Below, one piece after another: positions 50,600 to 60,159 of a stretch of 64,000 nucleotides of DNA. The stretch's first letter is position 1. Every line of letters begins with the position of its first letter. The notes under the pieces were generated by a model. It was not told the origin of the DNA, did no database searches, and saw only the letters and a program-made list of their open reading frames with translations. Source of the DNA: Prorocentrum cordatum (taxonomy: Eukaryota; Sar; Dinophyceae; Prorocentrales; Prorocentraceae). Both the position numbers and the translations under genes were made by a program. The DNA lies in assembly GCA_963575745.1 (NCBI GenBank), contig CAUYUJ010004736.1, positions 165,001 through 229,000 of the forward strand, written 5' to 3'.

Positions 50600-51130
50600 C
50601 GTTTGGAAACAATCGTGCGGAAATCGTGCAGCGCGCCAAAACACAATTCTTAGGACTTCAACGCCACGAGTCAACCTGACAGTTGCGTCTTGACGACCCT
50701 GGATCGCGCCAGAACGCCATTCATGGGATTTCAGCACCGCGATTCAACGTAATTGGTGCGCCCAGACAATGTTGATCCGTTCGAACATACCATTTCTGCA
50801 AGGCTACCCACGAGAATCCGCGAAATGTTCGCAACGTTGTGCGGCGAGTGTGCGCGGCTCGAAGGCGAGGGACAGGTTTTGAAAATTACCCGCCTTCAGT
50901 CCATAAAACTTCTTGCAGATGTTCGAAGCGAATGTTCGAAGAACACATTTTGAGAATCACCCGCCCTCAATCCGTGAAACTGTTGGAAATGTTCAAACCG
51001 AACGCGCGCGGCGCTGAGACGAGAGCCACATTTGAAAACGACCCGCCCTCAATCCGCTAAAGTGTTGCAGTTTTTTTTGAACGAATGTGCGCGACGCGAA
51101 AGCGAGAACAATTTGCTGGAACCGACCCGA
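50600..51130. repeat. Two sets of degenerate tandem repeats
   Basis: 50625-50760: two copies of a ~65-bp unit (GCGCGCCAAAACACAATTC / GCGCCAGAACGCCATTC, each ending AACxxxxAxTxGxTGCG). 50820-51130: about four copies of a 75-100-bp unit with TGAAAAxxACCCGCCCTCAA, TCCGTxAAACT and ATGTTCGAAGCGAA. Confidence 0.65.
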
Positions 51131-51267
51131 TCTCTATTTGTGAAGCGGCTGCCAGTTGCTAAGCTTCAGGCTCATAAGCGGTAAGGAAGTCTTGGGAGAA
51201 ACGCCCGGCCCGCCTTTCCGACCGGCCCCGGAGTGCGACAGGGAAGAATTATTCACAAGGAGCAAAA

Positions 51268-51348
51268 ATGGAGGAGGAGGAGGAGGAGGAGGAGGAAGAG
51301 AAGGACGAGAAGGAGGAGGAGGAGACGGACGACGACGACGACGACGAG

Positions 51349-51380
<32 letters not shown>

Positions 51381-51415
51381 TGGCGGCGACGACGACGACG
51401 ACGACGACGGCGTCG
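51268..51415. repeat. (GAG)n then (GAC)n tract
   Basis: GAG triplets to about 51325 pass into GAC triplets to about 51412, ending GGCGTCGC. Confidence 0.9.
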
Positions 51416-51502
51416 CTGCCGCGGGCCCCCGCGCGCCGAGGCGAAGGCGCCAGGACGCCCAGGCGGCGGACAGCCGCGGAACCTCCCAGGAATCACCCCG
51501 TG

Positions 51503-51647
51503 ATGCCAAGGCGTGCTTGGCATCGCTCGGACGCGTGCGTTTTTTCTCGGCGAGAACCATCGAGGACCATCCTGGACCATCGAGCAACAAAACATGCACG
51601 AAATCGACAAATGCACGGGACATGGACGTCCGAGCGACGGCAAGCGT
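51503..51647. repeat. Dispersed foldback repeat, family C, copy 3
   Basis: GCCAAGGCGTGCTTGGCATC and GCTCGGAC at the left, CGAGGACCATCCTGGACC inside, GGACGTCCGAGCGACGGC at the right. Confidence 0.85.
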
Positions 51648-51887
51648 GAGCTTCAGGGCCTCATGGGCCATGTCCAGTGAACGCGGAGGAAGAATTGAGC
51701 GGCAGCGTCGCTGTTTGCAGGGGGCCACGTGCGGCGCCGAGGCGGGAGCGCGCGTCCGGAGCAGAAAGCAGGGAAGGCTCGAGCGGGAACGCCCAGCGTG
51801 TTGGAGGGCTGGCTCTCGGCGGCGAGCCAGAGCCCCAGTCCCGAGTAGAAGAGGAGGAAGTGTCGAGCGGAAGCGTTATTGTTATTG
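51648..51887. other. Spacer, nothing recognised
   Basis: Short GC-rich stretch with GGGAACGC/GGGAGCGC words; no gene. Confidence 0.4.
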
Positions 51888-52105
51888 TCGGGCCGGACGA
51901 AAGGGGGGGGAATTGGGAAAGGGGAGGTTACGAAATTTGCTGCATGCAGCTGGTTTCGGCCTCACCGAGGGGCCCATTCTTCGATACATAGCTACATAGC
52001 CGCCTGCGGCGACGGGAGGCGCCGGGAAAATCAGCCACGTGAGCTGATTCTCAAACCCCCCCTTTGCTATCCCCCCCTTTTCGCCCGACCCGATATTGGG
52101 GGGGC
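51888..52105. repeat. Dispersed foldback repeat, family B, copy 3
   Basis: GGCCGGACGAAAGGGGGGGA left arm, CTGCATGCAGCTGG, CCATTCTTCGATACATAGC, AAATCAGCCACGTGAGCTGA, then CTATCCCCCCCTTTTCGCCC right arm. Confidence 0.85.
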
Positions 52106-52374
52106 TGTTTCGATGGAGCCTCGAATCGCGCGAGCATGAGGCTGATTGTCTAAGGAAATGTTGCCGACGCCGAGGCGATAGCGCCAGAGCGGAAATACGG
52201 TGTTCAACAACATTTACAGTGTAGTATTTACGGTTCAGCAGTTGGCTTAATATCGTTCGCTTCCAGACCTTCGCGCGTCATTGAACATACGCTCCCCATG
52301 CCCTTGATACCCGCCCGCCCCGTCTTTCATCGTAGCCCCTTCCTTTCCTGCCACGTATAATTGGCGCACCGCTT

Positions 52375-52545
52375 AAATCGGGAGGGGGGGAAACACGCAG
52401 ACACAATTAATCGTCGATCCCCCGGAAACTAGGAAAAGATGGGAGGGGGGAGACGAATACCCAGAAACTACACCAAAACGTGGAGGATCCTGGGATTAGT
52501 GTGTATTTATGTGTGTGTCCCTGGGCCCCTTCAGCAAAACAGGAA
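52375..52545. repeat. Dispersed repeat, family H, copy 2
   Basis: Matches 24640-24830: CACGCAGACACAATTAATCG, CCCAGAAACTA, GTGTGTATTTATGTGTGTGT and CCTGGGCCCCTTC. Confidence 0.75.
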
Positions 52546-53229
52546 GAACAGACAGAATGGAAAAGGGAGAGGGCGAGGAGGAAGGGAGTGGAGGAATGGA
52601 GGGATGAGAGACTGGGGCAAGAGGGAGGGAGGGTGAAGATGGAGGACAAGAGGGGTTAGCAAGAAAGGTTAGCAAGAGGATGTCGCAAGCCAGCCTCAGG
52701 CGAGAGCGCCCTTCCCGAGCACATTGCGACGACATCCCAGGCGAGAGCGCGATTCCAGATCGCCGAAATCGATCCACTAATAAATGGTAAGGAAGTCCCA
52801 GGGGACAGCGCGATTCTTGGAAACATTGCAAGGGAGCCCCGAGCGAAAGCCAGATGTTTCAATTAGTTCTGAGAAGGTGTCAGGTGGGAGCCGTTGTTGT
52901 GGCAATCTGGGGGCAACAACACAGTCTGAGGCCCTGGGGCACAAGATTTTCTTTTGGAGGAAACATGGTGCGAGCCCCAGGAGGGGCACTCCACTTGAAA
53001 AAAAAGGTTCACTGAAGGGGAAGGGTCAACAACAAGTTCCATTTGGAAATGAACGCTCAACAGCGCAACAACGCAACCACAATCCGCACCGCCGCGGAAA
53101 ATCCACCCCAGTCACGTGCCGAAGGGACAGTGACTGACCGTTCGGCCCCCCCACTCTGAAAAAAGGCTCCTGGCCAAGGGAGGACAAACCACCCCGACCC
53201 CGACAACTGGCGTTTACTGAACGGTCCTG
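52546..53229. other. Spacer with CGAGAGCGC words
   Basis: GGCGAGAGCGC(C/G) occurs several times at 52690-52860 in irregular ~50-bp units; otherwise nothing recognised. Confidence 0.4.
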
Positions 53230-53660
53230 GGCCCTTCCTGAACAGCCTTGCCCTGGCGCCCAACGACGGCCTCAAGCACGCCAAGAGGGCGCACATACCG
53301 GTTTGGGGCATCTTGGGTGCGTTTGTCGTCTCCCCGGGGGCCACGAAGGCTGCATCGACGGCCGACAAGCAGCGATCACGACAGCCTCTCCCCGGGGCCC
53401 TGGCGCTGCCCCGCCGCGCCCGCGCCACCCCCCAGGTGCTCGCCGGTCTCCTGCGCGAGCGCGAGCGGGCGGCACAGGAGGGCGCGCACCTGGCGGGCCC
53501 GCGCCGCCGCCCCCCCGCGCGGCCGCCCTGTTGCGGCGGCCTCCGCGTCGTGTCCAAGCAGCGGCAGGGCGTCCTGGCTGGCCTGATGGCCTCTTGTGGC
53601 ATGCACGAGGTGCTCTTGAAGCATTCCTGGCGGAGAGAGTCTTCTTTGAATGCATCGGCT
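53230..53660 (+). CDS. Coding-like patch, unknown
   Basis: A + frame reads LNSLALAPNDGLKHAK, a hydrophobic IPVWGILGAFVVSPGA stretch, an Arg/Ala-rich middle and KQRQGVLAGLMASCGMHEVL. It shows protein-like periodicity but has no start codon or family. The region also has the opposite frame open. Confidence 0.22.
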
Positions 53661-53679
53661 GATGCGTTCTCAGAGCATT

Positions 53680-53767
53680 GCTTTTGTCCAGAGCATCTTT
53701 GGCTCTGGGAACGTGTCGTGGTAGGCCTACGTACGCATACGAATGCCTGGACGGTCGGTCCCTGCTC
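53680..53767. repeat. Segment shared with 34.85-34.91 kb
   Basis: GAACGTGTCGTGGTAGGCCT, then GAATGCCTGGACGGTCGG and TCCCTGCTCC, preceded by degraded GTTCTCAGAGC palindromes. Confidence 0.7.
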
Positions 53768-54619
53768 CAGTCGTCGCGGCGGCGGCGGCGTCGCCGTGCG
53801 CCTGGCGACGACGTCGTCGTGGCGACGACGGCCCAGATCTCCGTCGACGCGTTTTCGCCCCGAGATCCTGGCGTCCCATTTTTTCGCAACGGGCTCCCGT
53901 GCTTCGGCCCCGCGACCATCACATGTCGATTTGGCTCGAAGCAGACCTATTTGGTTCGAGGCTCCAGCCGAAGACTTTAAGGGTGTTGCATGTGTTTCTT
54001 GACGCCGGATCTCAGGAGGCCGCCTCGTCGCCACGGCCGGACGCAGTTCGGGAAGCTGATGGGGTTTGGACCCCAGGAGGGATTTTGGGGCCGATTCCTG
54101 AGTTGCCGTTGTCTCGACTCGCCCTGCTCCGACAGATGTGTTTGTCTCAGCCTCCCTCCCTCCCTCCCCCCCCCCTCCCCTCCCTCCCCTCCCCTCCCTC
54201 CCTCCCTCCCTCCCTCCCTCCCATGGGCGTAGTTCTCCTCTGTGTCGGCTTCTGGGGCCCGTCATCGGGCCCTCGGGCCATCAGACGTGGGTCTGGGACG
54301 GAGAGCCCCCCCCCCGGGGAAGGGGTGGGGTCCTCTGGGGGGCCTCGGGGACTTCGTCGGAGGCCTCGGGGGCGGTCCCGAAAGACACGGCCAGAGTGGG
54401 CCGTCGCGGGGGGAGGCCTTCGCGGGGGGGGGGGGGGGGAGCGGCGTCTGCGAGCGGGCTGAGGCCAGACGACGGGGGCTGCGGCGGCGGCAGGGAGGGT
54501 GGTTGTAGGAGGACAAGGCACTCATACCGCTACCCTTCCCTCGTGTTCCCCGTGTGGGGCCTGCTGGGGGGCCCTCGTCCTCGTCGCCGCCGCTGGATGT
54601 GCCTCGAAATGCTGGTCAG
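53768..54619. other. Flank of the truncated LINE, with (CCCT)n
   Basis: A (CCTCCCTC)n tract at about 54148-54222 and a G-run region at 54428-54440. No gene recognised. Confidence 0.5.
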
Positions 54620-54638
54620 AACGCGCCCGAGGAGAGGT
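54620..54638. repeat. Target-site duplication, left copy
   Basis: AACGCGCCCGAGGAGAGGT, identical to 58387-58405 on the far side of the LINE and its poly(A). Confidence 0.9.
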
Positions 54639-54640
54639 TC

Positions 54641-57600
54641 CAAGGCGAGCTCACCCACGCCTCGGCCTCCGCGCGGTCCCGCCTCGACCGTATATATGCA
54701 AACTTCCCGTTGGCGGACCAGCTGGACAGGCACATCCGGTGCTCCGCGCTGGAGTGGCGGCACGACCTCTCCCACCACCGGGCTGTCTTCTTCGCTCGGC
54801 ACACCCCTCAACATGGCGACGACGATCTACGGCCGCTCCCGTCCTCAGCATTGTCGCACCCAGACTTCTCCAGGAGGGTTGCGTTGGAATATCTTGCGGC
54901 TCGCCAGGACCATCCCGAGGCTTCCGCGCTGATACGCCTCCGCTTGTACAAGGCGGCGATGCGCCTGGTCGCATCCCGCATCGAAAGCGAGCGCTCGACG
55001 CCTCCGGCCGCTACCGCGCTTGAGGACCGGCTGGGGTGCACCATGAAATTCATCCGGGCAGCTGAAGCCGGCCGCGTTCACGAGATCTCCACTTGCTTGC
55101 TGCGATACCCTTCCCTGCGGGACCGCGTGGACAACCCGTACGTCGTCGAGGGCAACATATCCCGGCATCTCCGGGGGGTCCGGCTACACGCGATCCAATT
55201 GGCGAGGGAACACGCTATCGACGAGCTCGGGAAGTCGCACGCCGACCTCACCAGCGAGGACGATTTCCGCGCGACGCAGGCCCGGCAGAAGAACGCCCGC
55301 CTGATTTACCGGCTTGCCCCAGGACGTGCCGGCGGTGTCTCAGCCGTGGAGCGGCCCGACGGGGAGGTGGTGACCTGTCCGGACGGGAAGGCCAATGCTC
55401 TTCGTTCTCATTGGGGGCAGGTGTTCAAAGCTAAGGGAATCGACACGGCCTTGCTGCGCGCCTGGACGGACGAGGACGAGGACACCCGCCCACTCAGGGA
55501 CGCGGTGCCGTTCAAGGACTCCTTCCGCCTCTCTCGTCGCCACGTTCGCAAGGCCATCTTGAGCTCCAATAACTCCTCCCCGGGTCCAGATGGCATCCCG
55601 CTCCAGGCGTGGAGGTGCAACGTGCGGCTCTCGGTGGAGGTCTTGAGCGACGCTTTCGCGGCCCTGTCCGGGGGCGATGCCCAGGAGCTCATGGAGGATT
55701 TTGCGGCGGACTTCAACTCCAGCCTGCTCTTCTTCCCCCCCAAAAAGCCCTCCGGGGTGGGACCCACGGGCGAAGGGTATTACAAGCCAGCAAACGTCCG
55801 TCCTTTGAACGTCACGAATACGGACAATCGGCTGTTGGCCAGCGCGGTCCGGCTTCTCATTGAACCTGTTGTGGGCCCTCGCGCGTTGGACATCCAGCGC
55901 GGGTTCATTACTGGGAGGTCCATGCTGTCCAACCTTGTCGACATCGAGGAGGCTGCGGTGCGCGCCGCGTGCACGTCGGACGACGGGGGCGCTATCTTCT
56001 TCGACTTCGCGGCCGCTTCCCCGTCCATCGAGCATTCCTTTCTTCGGTCCGTGTTCGAGTCATTGAATTGGCCGCCATGGCTGCGACGTTTCATCGACGT
56101 GCTCTACAACGGGAACTTCTGCGAGATCGTCCTGGACGGCGCCCGGTACCAGGGCTTCCCGATCCACCGCGGCATCCGGCAAGGATGCCCCCTCCCCCCC
56201 CTCCTCTTCGCAGTGGCCGCGGACTTGCTCTTGAGGCGTCTCGCCCGCGACTTCCCGGCCGTAGCCCTTCGGGCGTACGCCGACGACACGGCGCTGGTCG
56301 ATCCGCATCTGTTGGAGCACCTGAGCCCGCTCGAGCAGGTCTTCGGCGAATACGCCCGGATCTCCGGCCTGGAGCTGAATGTGGAAAAAACGGTGTTGAT
56401 CCCTTTGGGGCAGCTGTCCAACGAGCAGGTTCGAGATCAGCTCCAACGGCGCGCGCCGCTAAGGGGCGCGATGTCGATTGCGGACTGCGCGAAATACCTG
56501 GGCTTCGTGGTGGGGCCAGGGCGCGGTCAGAAGTCCTGGAGCGCAGCTATGGGGAAGTTCTTGGATCGCGCGGACGTGTGGGGCAAGGTAAGCGCGGGAA
56601 CTTTGCACACCATCGAGGCGTACAAGGTGTTCGTCGCCTCCGTGGTCTCCTTCATTTTGCAGCTCGACCCCCTCCCGGACGATTTCCCCCAGCTGGAGGC
56701 CCGAGCTCTGCGGAAACTCTTCCCAGGGCCGTGGGACTGGATCACCAGTGACCTGCTCAAACGTGTGAGCTCCCTCAGCTTCCCCCGGGACCTGGCGGAC
56801 CTGTTCGCGATAGCCGACGTTGCTAAAGTACGGGTGTCGTTGCACGAGGCTCGCCGGAGCGGAGGCTTGAGGGTGCGCTGCCGCGCCGCCTCCTTGAGGT
56901 CATTGCTCGCCGACTTCGACAGCATCCGGCGGTTGGGAACCCGCCTACCGTGGGCTACCAGTACTATCCTCTTTTCGCTGGACTCCGCACTCGCGGCGTT
57001 CGAGGGGAAGGGCGACCTCACCGCGGCACTCATGAATCTAGAAACCAAGGAGGGACAGCGAGAGGGTTGGCAAGCACGCGCCCTGCGCGCCACCCGCCCT
57101 GCCCACTCCGAGCCAGCAGAACGATTCTTACGGCGCCGTCTCGACCACTGGCCGGCTACGGTTCTCTCGGGTCACCGATGCGCAGCATATCGACGGCAGC
57201 TCCAGGATATCCGGGCCCACATGCCCCCCCGAGTGTTGGCGGCTGTACTGCGGGTGGGCCTCAATGGGTGGATGACGGCTCGACGGTTTGGGCGTTCTGG
57301 GACGTGCGTTCTGGGTTGCGGGCGGGCCGACGACTCCATTGAGCACTACGCCCGCTGCCCGTGTTACCATGGGCTCTGCCGTCGCCATCTTCGCTTGGAG
57401 CGGCCACCGCACGACCTCGAGCTGGACGTATTTCTCTCCCTCCGCCCTGCAACGCGACGCATACTTATCGACGCACCTCCTGAGGGCGGCGCCCGGGCCT
57501 CCTCCCTCCGCGCCTTGAGTGTTTACGCGTTGTACCGCACGCACAACTGTTTGAGATTAACTCCCACGGCGGGGCCTGCCGCCGAGCTCTTCCGCGGTTT

Positions 57601-57679
57601 TCTGCGCGAGGGCGCACGGGGCCACGCTCCCGCGATGGCGCTCCTGAGCTCGGTGCACAAGCGCCGGCACCAGGCGTAG
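54641..57679 (+). pseudogene. LINE ORF2 fragment: endonuclease tail, reverse transcriptase, CCHC finger
   Basis: 1012 residues without a stop, but no native start: the open frame running back into the flank (NAPEER encoded by the duplicated target) is fortuitous. SRLDRIYANF followed by DLSHHRAVFF is the last part of an APE-type endonuclease. Reverse transcriptase landmarks: RPLNVTNTDNRLLASA, GFITGRSM, motif A FFDFAAASPS, motif B RGIRQGCPLP, and YADD at residues 546-549 (56276-56287). Then KYLGFVVG, and a finger CVLGC...HYARC at 889-906 followed by RCPCYHG. It belongs to a different family from the intact LINE (YADD rather than CADD) but shares the finger layout. Absence of stops implies a young insertion. 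Confidence 0.9.
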
Positions 57680-58370
57680 CCCGCTGGCTTCGGCAGTTGC
57701 CTCGCTGCTCCTAGTGGGGCTCTGGTCGTGCTCGTTGGCTCTCCTCCTCTTCTTTCCTCCCCTCCTCCTATGCGTGTTGGCGGGTTTCACTTTTATATCG
57801 TATATCGTTCTCACAGGGCACCTGGTGCTTTCCCCCTCCCCGCTGTCTTGTGGGTGGGGCTTCCTGGCGCGCGCTGCCACAATGCGTTTTGTGGCCTCTG
57901 ACGCGCAAGGACCATGAGTTTTGTCTCTGCCTTCCCCCCTCTCCTTCGCTGCCTCCTCCTGCCCCCTGTTCTCCACCCGGTCTCACCGATACGATGTTGG
58001 GGTATTTCGTATCGCTCCGCGTTCGCGCGATTTTGCCAGAGGCCGTGCTCCTAAGCAGTGGCGGAGACCTGCGCTGAGTGTTGGTTCCGTTTGTGCTGTC
58101 TTCCTCCCTCCCTGCTCGTTGTCCTCCCTCCTCCTTCGTCCTCTCTCTCCCCTGCTCCCGCTTGCCTTTCAGTGTATATGTTTGCCCCTCCTGTGGCGGA
58201 GCTGCTCCTGCAACGGATTGTAACGAGGGTGCACGCTCGCCCAGGCAATCATTGTCACAGGTAGCTTCTTCTTCCCCGGCCGGAATTTCGGCCACGTTCG
58301 CAGGACAGCCTTGCGACGACCATGCGTTGTGTATACTATCGCTGTCCGCTCCCATCTCCTGCTCCTCAGC
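57680..58370 (+). other. 3' UTR of the truncated LINE
   Basis: Pyrimidine-rich (TCCTCCT, CTTTCC words) non-coding sequence between the ORF stop and the A18 tail; it may also carry the 3' recognition structure for its reverse transcriptase, but no hairpin was verified. Confidence 0.6.
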
Positions 58371-58386
58371 AAAAAAAAAAAAAAAA

Positions 58387-58405
58387 AACGCGCCCGAGGA
58401 GAGGT
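58387..58405. repeat. Target-site duplication, right copy
   Basis: AACGCGCCCGAGGAGAGGT directly after the A-tail. The first two A overlap the tail, so the unambiguous part is 17 bp. Confidence 0.9.
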
Positions 58406-59324
58406 CTGGGGAGTAGCGGTTTCCCAAGACGGGGGCTTGTGGTCGGAGTCGGTTGTTGCGCTCGCATTGCGTGCAGACCAGCAAGCTCATCCCCAGGGTG
58501 GAATTCGCGACCTGCATCGAGATCGCTGGAAGCGGGAGGATCTCGTTGGTTCGTGGCCCCACCCGGGAGCTTCCAACTTCTAGGACAGTGGAGCCCAGCA
58601 AGCCAATTGCGAAGGAGGGAGAAGGAGCGAGGAACAATATCTGCAAGGAAGTGCGGAAATGAGAATTGAGAACAGTTCCGTGAAATCAAAGTGAGTGTTG
58701 CTTGATGGGGAAGAATGAAGTGTTGACAAAGCGTGAGGGCAGGACGCAGCGTACGGGTTCGGGAGACAGACAACAACACGATTGTATAGTCAGTACAGAG
58801 GATAGAGTTAAATGGCCTAAGGGTCGGCGGAGATGGTGCCAGAGGCACGCCGGATGCTCGGCCACTATGGCCGCGTTGCTCTGACCATGTGTTCGCCCCG
58901 GCGTTCCTCAGGGCCGCTTCTATGGTTGGCTGTTGGGCAAATGCATGTCTGAAACGCCGAATCGTTGCCACATATATTGCGTGCGTGTGGTCATGCAACT
59001 CGTTACTGAAGTTCCAGATGCGCCGTCCCATCTCTTGACATGGGAACGCAGGGCAGACATTGTCAACGACGCGGCCACACTCCCAAGAAGCAGCGCCCGT
59101 CGCAACGCACGGTGTTTTCGGTGCAAGGAAACAACACACTTCGAATACCCAGCCGTCAAAGACCTGAGTCCCTGGCCTCCGCGCAAACGCGCGCCACGTA
59201 CGTACGCCATGTAGGAAAACAGGGTCATAATCAGAGCGAGAGGGACGAGCGGTCTTACAGTGTCCTTGGGTGCGTGGCTGCAATGGGAATCCGCGGTGTG
59301 GATTCTGCTTGTTGGTGTTGTCAT
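58406..59324. other. Target flank; one long minus frame, no gene recognised
   Basis: A minus-strand frame is open from 59283 into the LINE tail (305 codons), but it ends by translating the poly(T), so its C-terminus cannot be native. A middle part (IWNFSNELHDHTHAIYVATI) is protein-like. No family recognised. Confidence 0.3.
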
Positions 59325-59465
59325 TGTCCCGGCGGGTGGGTCGCGGCTCGGGTGGGTCGCGGCATGGGCGGGGCGCGGCGCGGGTGGGTCGCGGGCGGTC
59401 TGCGGCGTCGATGGGTCACAGGTGGGTCGCGGGTGGGTTGCGGGTGGGTCGCGGCGCGGGTGGAA
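59325..59465. repeat. GGGTGGGTCGCGG minisatellite
   Basis: About ten copies of a 10-14-bp word, same as at 49660-49700. Confidence 0.8.
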
Positions 59466-60159
59466 TCATTCGGTCCCCTCAATGACCGCTCGTGGGGCCC
59501 TCTTGGAGCCGTCTTGGGGCCCTCTTAGAGACGTCTGAAAAGAGTTTGGAGAATTTGGGTTGCATCGGGGATTTTCGAAAACATCGCCCAACTTTCCCAA
59601 GCCATACCTCCGAAGACATCCAAGCGCAGAGGCCCTTGCCTACTTTAGATTTTTCCGGAGGCGATTTCCATAGAAGGCAAGAGGCCGTTTTGAGCCCTTG
59701 GGAAGGGAGCTCGGAAGAGCTCGGAGGAGCAAGAGGCGACAGAGGGTGAGGAGAGGGGGAAGGGAGGAGCTGCAGCAGGACCAGCAGATGAGGCAGGAGA
59801 GGGGGAGGGGAGGAGCGGCGGCAGCAGCGAGCAGAGACGATTCCCCACCACCTTTGTCTTTGCATTGCATCGCAGCGTCTACGCAAGCAGCGTTTGTCCA
59901 ACCACATCGAAGAGAACGTCGCAAAATGCGACTGTGCAAACAGCCGTCGCCCCACTGGCCACCTCATTGATGCATATTTGAATAGCCATCGCCAGCCTTC
60001 ACAGAAAAATGCTAAACACAGCTAGGCCCCATACAGCAATGGAGCCTATTGCCACAAGAAATACGCAACACGCTGTATACCCCCGAAAGCTAAGAAGCGA
60101 AAGCGCATGCACCTAAATGGCCAGCCGCTGTTTGCCGCGGCAGTCGAAGCCACGAGGCC
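59466..60159. other. Spacer downstream of the minus-strand gene
   Basis: A few CCTCTTGGAGCCGTCTTGGGG words (59495-59530) of family I; a GGAGGAGC-rich stretch at 59700-59825. No gene. Confidence 0.5.

Larger units (their letters stand above)
54639..58388 (+). mobile_element. 5'-truncated LINE with A18 tail and 19-bp target-site duplication
   Basis: The element starts inside its endonuclease domain, runs through an open ORF2 remainder (stop at 57677-57679), a ~690-bp pyrimidine-rich 3' UTR and ends in 18 A (58371-58388). Identical 19-bp flanks mark both sides. This is the classic product of target-primed reverse transcription that stopped early. Confidence 0.92.

Noticed and set aside
54554-54640. 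N-terminal extension of the truncated LINE frame (GTG start, NAPEER)
   Set aside because: It lies outside the element: the duplicated target sequence ends at 54638, so these codons belong to the flank and are open by chance.
58366-59283. 305-codon minus-strand frame
   Set aside because: Its C-terminus translates the poly(T) of the LINE tail and the duplicated target. Its middle is somewhat protein-like, but no family was recognised. A resemblance of IWNFSNELHDH to Erv-type oxidases was considered and dropped for lack of a CxxC in the right place.
60000-60100. Possible small RNA (CCCCGAAAGCTAAG, resembling part of a 5S rRNA)
   Set aside because: No further 5S landmarks or matching stems on either side; resemblance is to a few bases only.
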